The translations under genes were made by a program, and so were the position numbers. DNA of 64,000 nt from Camellia lanceoleosa (Eukaryota; Streptophyta; Magnoliopsida; Ericales; Theaceae). Positions 10,593 through 19,958 of this stretch are shown in pieces. The DNA is taken from positions 78,831,551 through 78,895,550 of the forward strand of contig CM045761.1 in NCBI GenBank assembly GCA_025200525.1, written 5' to 3'. Position 1 is the first letter of the stretch. Every line of letters begins with the position of its first letter. Under the pieces are notes generated by a model. It had not been told where the DNA came from, did not search any database, and saw only the letters and a program-made list of their open reading frames with translations.

Positions 10593-12204
10593 TATGCTTG
10601 AAATAACTTTTTGATTTTTTACGGAAAGATGTGTAAAAAGTAGAAAGAAAAGGAAATCTTTGACTTTTTAGTATAAGTTAAATTTTTTTTTTTCTTTTTT
10701 AATAATTTTTTGACTTTTAAACTAAAACTATTACATGTCAAACGAGGCTTAGATAATATTAAAATTTTAAGTTAAACTTAAACAATTTATTATTTATCTG
10801 CACTTGAATAGTTGATAGCTCTACTTTTTTTGTTTTTTTTGTTTTTTTGGATAGGGTTGATAGCCCTACTTGATGCCTAAAATGTGGCTTGAATAATTGA
10901 CAACCATACTAATTGGGCCCACAACATGGAACAACACCATAGCAATAGATTTAGCCTCAGTTTGGAAAGTGGGTTGGTTTTTTGACTTTTTAACTATTTT
11001 AGTCTGAATTATTTTAGCTTGGTTTGGGAAGGATTTTTTAACTTTTTGGCTTTTTTAGCTTTTTTTGTGAGAGAAGATTGTAATGATTATGGGTTAGATT
11101 TGATGTTTTGTTTTTTGTGGCTAAAATAACTTATTTTGTTTTTTGTGACTATTTTAACCAAAAAAACCTGACTTTTTTCTTCCCAAACGGAGCCTTAGGC
11201 GATGAAATTTTAAAAACTTTTGCCAAATTTTAATTTTGACAAGAGTTATAACAGACCATTCAATATACTGTTAGCACCACATAACATAGTGAAACAAATT
11301 TAATATTTCAAAATATAAATTATAAGAATATTTTATAAATATTTTTTGATTTATTTGTAAAATCATAGGTCACATAAAAAATTCAAGTAATTTTAGAATA
11401 TATTTTATTTAGTCATGTAATTTTTTTAATTAGCAAAAATAAAAGCTTTATTGATGAAAAGAAGCACAATACACGCAAAATTTATATCAACAAAGAAAAA
11501 AAAATGCAAGAAGCATCAAAGCTAGCTATATAGGACTTGTATTATTTTAAACATCAAGAAAGGTTAATGTAATTTGCACTTAAGTCATTTTAGGTACAAC
11601 TTATTTTTTAACTTTTTAATTTTATTACGAATAGACGTGAAAAAAAATAAAATAAATAAAATAATAGCAATAAACTATTAAATTAATAAATAGCTTATTT
11701 GAAATGTCCTCAAAGAGGCCTAATCTTTATAGGATAAATTACAAATATACTTTTTGAGATTTGTTTAAAAAATGAATTGCCTCTTGTAATTTGAAAAATT
11801 ATAAATATCTCATTGTCAAAAATTTTTATTTAACAGAATTAATTAAAAAAAAATGAAATTTCTAACTGTTCACATATACAATAATAAAATTATCTGAATT
11901 ATTAATTGAAATAAAATTTTAACATTATTAAAAACTATTAATTAATTTGATGATTTATTAACAAAATGACCTATTTATTATGAAATTAGAAATCTTAAAA
12001 GGTATAATATAATTTTTAAAACTACAAAAAATAATTTATAATTAAAATACATCTCAAAATGTGTGTTTATAATTTATCCACCTTATTATTGGGGGTTTGG
12101 TGTGGTGTTTAATGCTTGGCGTGTTTGGTGTGCTATCATCGAATGGTGGGGTGTTTGCTGTCACTGAATGGTGGGGTTTGTGGGAATTAGCTCCATTCCT
12201 TGAC
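10593..12204. other. AT-rich intergenic DNA with MITE
   Basis: No gene was seen. It contains the MITE at 10954-11193 and further C/AAACGAGGC-type ends (about 10740 and 11730) that look like unpaired MITE remnants. Confidence 0.5.
10954..11193. mobile_element. Tourist/PIF-type MITE, TSD TTA
   Basis: A 240-bp element with left end GCCTCAGTTTGG and inverted right end GGCTCCGTTTGG. It is flanked by TTA at 10951-10953 and 11194-11196. Inside are ACTTTTTAACT/GACTATTTTAACC segments that can fold back. Confidence 0.7.
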
Positions 12205-12207
12205 TAT

Positions 12208-12459
12208 GGCCCTGTTTGGTAGAGCTGTGGGAAAATACTTATAGCTTATGCCTAAACAGCTTATAGCTTATAACTATGAACATAAGCTGATTTCTGACTT
12301 ATAAATTAAGCATCTCCTGCTCCACTCAAAGAATAAGCTGATTTCTGACTTCCAAAAAGTTATAAGCTATAAGCTATAACCTAAACCAAACACATCAAAA
12401 TAGCTTAAATTAAGCTGAAAGCTTAAATAAGCAGCTTTTAAGCTGCACCAAACATGGCC
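12208..12459. mobile_element. MITE with GGCC-type TIR, TSD TAT
   Basis: A 252-bp element. The left end GGCCCTGTTTGGTAGAGCT and inverted right end GGCCATGTTTGGTGCAGCT match at 16 of 19 positions. Direct TAT flanks are at 12205-12207 and 12460-12462. Internal AGCTTATAGCTTATA repeats fold back. TAT departs from the usual TWA target, so PIF assignment is tentative. Confidence 0.7.
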
Positions 12460-12613
12460 TATATATGGGAATTTTTTTGCTGACCAGTATTGTGTTCAAC
12501 TAAAAACGAGTTCAAATTGAAAGTGTTGGATAATATCAAGTACAAGTTGCTCTCTGTATAAAGTCAATTGCCAAAGCCTGCTATACAACATTAATAACTT
12601 CTTGTTTTATATT

Positions 12614-13175
12614 TGACATTGGTGGGCCCACAGAAGCTTTTGACCTACCACTTGGAGCCCAATTCACGGTTCAAGCACTAAAGCCCAACACCATTGAAAA
12701 CCCAACTTGCACCAGGAACCAATGGCATTTAAACACTTGTCAAGATGAGAACCAGCTACGTAAGCAGACAAAGATCCTACAAAGTTATTGCACCACACAT
12801 CAACTATTAATGAGGCTCTTACAACATTAAATGCGATAACCCCTTCATGTCGGAACGGACAGCCTTTCCATGAACAAGGCAAGTTAGAGCATAAACTTTC
12901 GGCGAACATGACAGGTTGAAGTGGACAAGGAAATGATGAACAAAGGATATAAGGAGGCTTTTAAGACACACAAAAGGTTAAGTTATCTATTCTTACTCTT
13001 TCTCCACTCACTATTAATCTCCTCTCTTCTAACTTGATTGTCAGAGGGTCCGCTGAGGGACTTTCGTTCCCTTCTAGATATTTTTGTAGGCACACCAGTG
13101 AGCTTAGTGACAGGTGAACGGTGTAGGAAGCGTAGATCAACCCAACCCGCCCTCTAAGGATCAACAGTATCATCA
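12614..13175 (+). repeat. 5' LTR of Tat element
   Basis: Starts TGACATTGG and ends TATCATCA, pairing with 23170-23731 over the full 562 bp. A TATA-like GGATATAAGGAGG occurs near 12945 and would serve as the LTR promoter. Confidence 0.93.
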
Positions 13176-13195
13176 GCGGCGCTGTCTGTGGGAAC
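13176..13195 (+). promoter_or_regulatory. Primer binding site of Tat element
   Basis: GCGGCGCTGTCTGTGGGAAC directly follows the 5' LTR. The usual site in this group reads TGGCGCCGTCTGTGGGAA, so two substitutions are present. Confidence 0.75.
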
Positions 13196-13283
13196 GCCAC
13201 TCCGGGTAACAGTTGTGCTCATTGTTGCTGAAGACCCATTCCCGATAATCCCTCTTCATCGGCCATCAAGGTGAATGGTCACA

Positions 13284-14690
13284 ATGAAATCCATGGTTTC
13301 TCAACACAAAGTCGTCGACCCTCATACCGACCCTCCCAACCCAAACAACCCACCTCAGTACTTCACAGAACTCACCAACAGCATTAATCGCTTAGCCGAG
13401 CAAAACCAAGCCTTGATCAATGCTTTGCTCCAGTGAAACCTCCCCATACCTCCTCCACCACCACAAGATATCCCTCCCAATCGAGAACGAACCCCAAGCC
13501 ATCCTTTTCCACAAGCCCATCTCTCTAACTTAGAGGGTCTGCAGGTCCTACCTCAAGACATGAACCCACCACCTCGGGGTTTACACCCATCAGTTCAGGC
13601 ACTTGCTCCTGAAGGAGAGGCTAGTAGTGTTCAGCCTCCACCGCACTCTAGAGGTGACAATGTTCCTATTTGGGATGCGGAACTTTGAGCCATGAAACTC
13701 CAGCTTCAAGGAGTCATGCAGAACATACAAAATAAACCCTCTATAATAGCCAACTCCCTGTTTGTCGCCTCCATCAGGGACAAACCCTACCCCTCAAGTT
13801 CAAAATTCCCTCAATAGACTCATTCAACGACACAACGGATCCGGTAGACCATTTGGAGACCTACAAGACCCTTATGATCCTCCATGCTTTTCCTGACGAG
13901 ATCATGTGTCGGGCTTTTCCCGTGACGCTTAAGGGGTCGGCTCAATTATGGTTTAGTCAGCTGCCACCAGACTCTATCCCTACTTTCCAATACCTAAGTG
14001 ATTCCTTCCTGAGCCATTTCATTGGTGTTCAGTTCCAGCGGCGCTCGGCAACTTAACTGCTTAATATCCGTCAAACGGAAGGGGAGTCACTACATAGCTT
14101 TGTCACCCGTTTCAACACCGAGGCTCTACAGGTGGCGGAAAATGACGACAAGGTCATCCTCACAGCCTTCATGACCGGTTTACGATCATCCAATTTCTTT
14201 TTTTTCTTTTTTAAAAACCCTCCAACCACTATGGCCACCATTCTCTCTAAAGCCCAAAAATATATGAATGCCAAAGACTCTTTGACAGCCTGCCAAGATA
14301 CTACAACTAAAAATCCAACCTCTAGGGAGAAAAGAAAGGAATCTAAAACCAGACCCTCCCAATATACACAACAAATCCCTCAATATACCGATCAACTCAC
14401 TCGAGCCGATTGACCGGCATCTACCCGACCGCCCGGTCAGTTCGAGCGATACAACCCCCCTCAATTCCCCCATGGAACAAGTCTTTAACCAAATCCAACG
14501 AAATTACAACCTGAAATGGCTCTAAAAATCACAATCTCTCGCCAACTGGTGAGATCAATCCAAGTACTGCCGTTTTCATCAGGACCACGGCCACAACACT
14601 GAGGAATGTGTTAACCTTAAAGACCAGGTAGAGGATTTGATACGCCAGGGGCACCTCAGTCAGTTCATGATAGCCCGTCCTCAGCAGCGA
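13284..14690 (+). pseudogene. gag: Tat element gag, degenerate
   Basis: Gag is the structural capsid/nucleocapsid protein. The likely start is ATG 13284 (MKSMVSQHKVVDPH); a Pro/Gln-rich N-terminal part follows, with a TGA near 13434. The capsid core, after a frameshift near 13800, reads DPVDHLETYKTLM, AFPVTLKGSAQLWFSQLPP and GESLHSFVTRFN, the retrotransposon gag domain pattern. An ACTTAA stop interrupts it near 14052. A zinc-knuckle-like [14 protein letters not shown] lies near 14575-14620, in a different frame. A poly-T run near 14200 encodes six or seven Phe and is probably a slippage product. Multiple stops mean no functional product. Confidence 0.85.
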
Positions 14691-14939
14691 TCAAGGACTA
14701 ACTCGTCGGGGGGCCACTACCAACATCTCCCCCCAACAGCCCGCACAACCTAAGCGAGACAATGATCGGCCCCTACCACAACCTCGAGCATAAGGCAATC
14801 CTGCCCCCTTCCCAGTCGAAAAGATCAGAGTCATCGTTGGCAAGCTCGCATGTGGAGGTCCATCCCGTTCGACCCAACAAGCCAAACTCAGAAAAATCAG
14901 ACAATGCTCCGATCAAGAAGTCGCGACATTGGATCGCCC

Positions 14940-15430
14940 TTTCAAACACCCCAAATAGTGGACTGAACCCATCACCTTTACAAAGGCCGACTGCACAGGC
15001 ATCTGTTATCCCCACGACGACTCCCTCGATATCTCTGCTCTCCTATCCAATTACAAAGTCAGACGGAGGCATCTGTTATCCCCACGACGACCCCCTCGAT
15101 ATCTCTGCTGTTCTATCCAATTACAAAGCCAGACGGGTGCTTATTGACAACGGCAGCTCTTCAGACATCATTTTCCTGAACGCCTATCACCAACTCAAGG
15201 TCAGAGAAGAAAAATTATCCCCTCTCCAGACCCCGCTAGTCGGCTTCACGAGGGTTCAAGTGACCTCCATAGGCTTCATCAATCTTCCCATCACCATCGG
15301 AGAGTATCCACGGTAGACCACCAAGCTACTCACTTTCCTTATCGTCGACTGTCCTTCTACTTATAACATAATTCTCGGACGCACAGCTCTTAACGCTTTC
15401 CAAGCTGTCACCTCCACATACCATCTAGCT
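14940..15430 (+). pseudogene. Tat element aspartic protease region
   Basis: YPHDDPLDISAVLSNYKARR leads into VLIDNGSSSDIIFLNAY; the DNGSS motif holds the catalytic Asp of Tat-type proteases. Just upstream, a 70-bp tandem duplication (14998-15067 and 15068-15137) repeats the segment encoding GICYPHDD. Because 70 is not a multiple of three, it shifts the frame. The segment continues through LGRTALNAFQAVTSTYHLAM before the RT linker. Confidence 0.8.
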
Positions 15431-17040
15431 ATGAAATTCCCCACCAACCTCGCGGTCGGCACTGTGAGGGGCGAGCAGATGATGGCTAGAGAATGCTACG
15501 TCGCCTCACTAAAAGAGGTCAAGCTGAAGAAGGCTATGATCATTGAAGGACTCGATGTCAGAGATGAAGAAGAGTTAGTCAGAGGGGAACTAGTGGAAGA
15601 ACTTTTCGAAGTCCCTATCAATTCTACCAACTCAGCCAAAACAGCCAGGATTGACAGCCAACTATCCTTTCAGGCCAAGGCCAATCTCATAACTCTCTTA
15701 GCCGAGCATAACGATGTGTTTGCCTTGACCCATTCAGACATGCCGGGCATCGATCCCTCTTTCATCACTCATCGTCTTAGTATCGAGCCCCACTTCCGAC
15801 CTTTCCGCTAGAGGTAGCGTATCTTTCACCCGGAACGTAGTGCCCTCATCACCTCTGAGGTAGACAAACTACTAAAGGCGCAGTTCATAAAAAACGTGGA
15901 CTACCCCAGGTGGCTGTCCAATGTAGTCTTGGTCCGCAAAAACAATGGTAAATGGTGACTCTGTGTCGACTATTCCGACCTTAATCGGGTTTGCCCCAAA
16001 GATAGTTATCCCCTCCCCCGGATAGATCTGCTGGTCGATGCAACTGCCGGACATCAAATGCTTAGTTTCATGGGTGCCTTCTCCGGCTACAATCAAATTC
16101 TGATGTACCCAGCTGACCAGGAACACACCTCATTCATCACAGACAGAGGAACTTATCACTATCGTGTTATGCCGTTCGGCTTGAAAAATGCTGGAGCAAC
16201 TTACCAACGTCTAGTTAATGCTGTCTTTGAACACCAGATAGGCCAGAACATGCAAGTCTACGTCGATGACATGCTAGTCAAGAGTAAACTCTCATTTGAT
16301 CATTTGGCAAACCTGTGAGAAACCTTCGAAACCTTACGCAGATATCAGATGAAGCTGAATCTGGAGAAGTGCACCTTCGACATAGGATCTGGAAAGTTCT
16401 TGGGCTTCATGGTCAGCTAACGGGGCATCGAGGCTAACCCTGAAAAGATCAAGGCCCTGATAGAAATGCGGTCTCCCAAAATGGTCAAAGAGGTTCAATG
16501 GCTCACAGGTAGAGTTGCCGTCCTCAACCGTTTTATTTCCCGAGCAACAGACAAGTGTCTTCTATTTTTTAAAGTCCTCCGACAGGCTTTTGAGTGGAGC
16601 ATCGAATCTGAGGAGGCCTTTCAACAACTGAAGTAGTGCATAGCCAACCCTCCTCCTCTCTTAAGCGCTTCCAAGCGAAACCCTCTTCCTTTACTTAGTC
16701 AGATCAACCATCGCAATCAATGTGCCTCATCGGAAGACGATTCAAGATAACGTCCTATTACATTAGCCGCCCTCTCGAGGGCGTAATGTAACTATCCTCT
16801 GTTGGAAAAAAATGGCCCTCGTCTTGGTCATAGCTTCCAAGTGCCTCCGACCTTATTTCCAGGCTCACTCCATAGTGGTTCTCACTGACTAGCCTCTAAA
16901 AAAGGTCATGTAACAACCAGAGTTGTCAGGCAGACTTATGCAATGGTCCATCAAGCTCAGTCAGTTTGAAATCTCATACCGACCTCGCACTATGATCAAA
17001 GGACAAGCCGTCGCCGATTTTATCTTGTAATTCACCAATC
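15431..17040 (+). pseudogene. pol: Tat element reverse transcriptase and RNase H
   Basis: The linker reads ITLLAEHNDVFALTHSDMPG, the usual lead into RT. RT blocks follow: SNVVLVRKNNGKW, VDYSDLNRVCPKDSYPLP, FSGYNQILM, YRVMPFGLKNAGATYQRLVN and the catalytic YVDDM near 16260. After RT come KFLGFMVS, RGIEANPEKI and the WLTGRVAVLNRFISR thumb, then a heavily shifted RNase H (YYISRPLEG near 16760; the end near 17030 reads IKGQAVADF). In-frame stops occur after FRPFR, in NGKW*LC, after LANL and in MVS*RG, and several frameshifts occur after 16640. Copying of element RNA would be impossible from this locus. Confidence 0.88.
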
Positions 17041-17069
17041 TCACTCCGAACGTACCCCCTCCGCCAACG

Positions 17070-17520
17070 CACTTCAACACTGATGAAGAAGACCTTCATT
17101 CCTAGACCCTTAGTGTTGACAGTTCATCCTACAAAGAAGGCAGTAGGGCTGGTTTCATCCTCACCACCCCAGAGGGTGAGTATTTCAAGTGTGCCCTCTA
17201 TTTCCTATTCGACGCGAGCAATAATGAGGCCGAAATGAGGCCTTAATAGCAGGTCTTCGACTGGCCAGATACATTAGTGTAAGCCATATCCAAGTATTCA
17301 GTGATTCCTGATTGATCATCGGGTAGATTACTAGAGAACTCGACGCAAAGGAAGACACGGCGCGGGCATATAGGGACATTGCCCTTCCTCTTGTTCGCTT
17401 TTTCAATACTTTCCAGATCAGACACATCCCTAGGTCAGAAAACACCAAGGCGGATGAAATGGCCCAATTAGCCTCGACCGACCAGTCAGACCTTAGCCAT
17501 GGCATCTGCATTAAATAACT
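17070..17520 (+). pseudogene. Second (archaeal-like) RNase H of Tat element
   Basis: The residues read as SVDSSSYKEGSRAGFILTTPEG, then FDASNNEAE, VFSDS, then RHIPRSENTKADEMAQLAS. The D...E...D pattern with N-N-E-A-E and the ENTKADEMAQLAS ending mark the additional RNase H that Tat-lineage elements carry after the gypsy RNase H. Stops at about 17245, 17310 and 17325 and a frameshift break it. Confidence 0.75.
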
Positions 17521-17609
17521 AACCCATCCGGCTACTTCACCAAACCAACAGAAGGTTCACTTCCTTCAAAACAAACCTATCCCATGGGCTGTAAACATCC
17601 TTTCGTTCT

Positions 17610-18805
17610 TGACACGAGGGGAGTTGTCAGACGATAAACAATAGGCCGCCAAAGTCAGAGCTCAGTTGTCCAATTACATCCTCATCAACGGACTACTGCA
17701 CAAACGAGGATTCCCGCATCCATACCTCAGATGTGTCAATCCCGATCAAGTGACTATGTGATGAGGGAAGTCCATGAGGGCATTTACGGTAATCAATCGG
17801 GTGGAAGATCTCTGGCCCATAAAATCCTCCGCAGCAATTACTTTTGCCCTATTCTCAATCAAGATGCCAGCAAATTTTTGCTTAAGTGTGATAAATGCCA
17901 GTGCTTTGCCAATATCCCCCATGCTCCACCAATAAAGCTGATTACACTCAGCAGTCCCTACCCCTTCGCTAAGTGGGGCATCGACTTAGTTGGTCCTTTG
18001 TCCACTGGTAGGGGTCAAACCAAGTTTGATGTGGTAGCCATTGACTACTTTATCAAATGGGTGGAAGCAGAACCCCTTGCTACAATCACTGAGCGAAATA
18101 CCACCAAATTTATTTAGCAATCGATCGTATGCCAATTCGGAATGCCCCAGGCCATCATTTCGGACAATAGCAAACAATTCAACAATGCCAAATTCAAGAA
18201 GTTCTGTGAAGAGCTCAACATTAGACCATGTTTCTCTTCCCCGGGCTATTCCCAAGCTAATGGGCAAGTTGAAGTCACCAATCGCTCCCTCCTAAAGATT
18301 ATCAAGACTAAGTTGGAAGCCGCTAAAGGATTCTTGGCTGAGGAATTACCGAACGTACTCTGGGCTTATCGGACGATCGCCCGAACCCCTACTGGAGAGA
18401 CCCCTTTTCTCCTAACATACGGTGTTGAAGCAGTCATCCCTGTGAAAATCGGCCTGTCGACCCCTCGAGTTTTGCACCCGAATCCAAAACTAAATGAAGA
18501 GTTGTGTCAGGTTGACTTAGACTTGATTGAAGAGCTCCGAGAGACAACTACTGTCAGACGGGCATCATATCAGCAGAAAATAAGAACACATTATAACCGC
18601 AAAGTTCAACCTTGAGAGTTCGCAGTGGAGGGCCTAGTTTTGGGCGAAGCAACCCTTGCCACTAAAAATTCGACCGAGGGCAAGCTCGCAGCCAAATGGG
18701 AAGGACCTTATATTGTCAAGGGCAAACCCTGCCCAGGGACTTACCGTCTCCAAGATATTGAAGGTAGAGACCTCCCCATCCATGGAATGCCGAGCACTTG
18801 AAGCG
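17610..18805 (+). pseudogene. Tat element integrase
   Basis: Integrase inserts the element cDNA. The zinc-binding HHCC domain appears as MREVHEGIYGNQSGG then KCDKCQCFANIPH. The catalytic core reads PFAKWGIDLVGPL (first Asp), VAIDYFIKWVEAEPL, IISDNSKQFNN (second Asp) and FSSPGYSQANGQVEVTNRS (catalytic Glu). The C-terminal part contains TPFLLTYGVEAVIP and, past a TGA near 18613, LAAKWEGPYIV. This is the best preserved part of the element: 18142-18615 is open for 157 codons. A TAG near 18116 and the TGA near 18613 stop the frame. Confidence 0.88.
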
Positions 18806-19010
18806 TTATTTTCAGTAATGGCATCCCCTATTTTTGTATCATTCAATTGTTGTCTGCTTTCTTTGGCTGATTTGCGCACTTGTTCATTTTAGCCCTTTTT
18901 GTACACGATGTAAATTTATGATTGACAGATTATGCCTTAATGACAACAATTTCACACCTCCATTTATCTGTGTTGCGCTTCAATTGCAAGTTTTAGACCG
19001 AGCTCAGCCA

Positions 19011-19490
19011 GACTGAGTTAACCTAAGCCTCAGCTCGACTGAGCCCTCCTCCAAGCCTCAGCCAAACTAAGTTAACCAAAGCTTCAGCCCGACTAAGCCC
19101 TCCAAGCCTCAGCCAGATTGAGCATGAAGAGCTCGGTCAGACTGAGTTAACCAAAGCCTCAGCCCAACTGAGCCCTCCAAGCCTCAGCCAAACTGAGCAT
19201 GAAGATCTTAGCCAGATTGAGTTAACCAAAACCTCAGCCTGACTGAGCCCTTCAAACCTCAGCTAGACTCAGCATGAAGAGCTTAGCCAGACTGAGTTAA
19301 CCAAAGCCTCAGCCCGACTGACTCTAAGCCTTAGCCAGACTAAGCATGAAGAGCTCGGCCAGACTGAGTTAACCAAAGCCTCAGCTCGACTGAGCCCTCC
19401 CAGCCTCAACCAGACTGAGCATGAAGAGCTCAGCCAGATTGAGAACGAAGAGCTCGACCAGACTGAGTCAACACTAGTCTCATCCAAACA
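19011..19490. repeat. 75-bp higher-order tandem array (3 x 25 bp) in Tat 3' region
   Basis: The unit is three related 25-mers: AGCTCGGTCAGACTGAG plus TTAACCAA, AGCCTCAGCCCAACTGAG plus CCCTCCA, and AGCCTCAGCCAAACTGAG plus CATGAAG. The trimer recurs about six times with missing monomers at the ends. It lies between integrase and the antisense ORF. It is not coding. Confidence 0.88.
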
Positions 19491-19589
19491 AAGCATGTAG
19501 TTACAATTAGTCATAATTAGTCTTAGCTAGACTGGTTTCAATCTTAGTTCATGCTTGCCCAATTTTTACCATTTATACAAGTTAGGTTA

Positions 19590-19740
19590 CTTGTCCGATT
19601 TCACATTCAAAAACTTTACTTGTCCATTTTTACCATTTGAACTTTACCATTTCACATTTACAAACTTTACTTGTCCATTTTTACCATTTGAACTCTACCA
19701 TTTCACATTCACAAACTTTACTTGTCCATTTTACTTTTAC
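19590..19740. repeat. 51-bp tandem repeat in Tat 3' region
   Basis: About three copies, each starting TTCACATT and holding ACTTTACTTGTCC and ATTTTTACCATTTGAACT. The 51-bp period (17 codons) keeps one frame open, but the composition argues against a protein. Confidence 0.85.
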
Positions 19741-19958
19741 TTGTCCATTTTACTTATCCATTTTTACCACTTGAACTTTGCCAATCACACACACACACAA
19801 AAAAAAAAAAAACAACAATAACAATAACAGAACTCGTTGTTTTATTAACAATCTGAACCATTATACACTTCATTACAGACATTATATTTACTTTAACAAA
19901 AAAAAAAAAAAAACAAACAAACAAACAAACAAACAAACACAACCAAAACACCCTATCC

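Noticed and set aside
19011..19490. Regularly spaced repeats considered as a CRISPR-like array
   Set aside because: There are no unique spacers: adjacent 25-bp units are all related to each other, the host is a plant, and the array sits in a retrotransposon 3' region.
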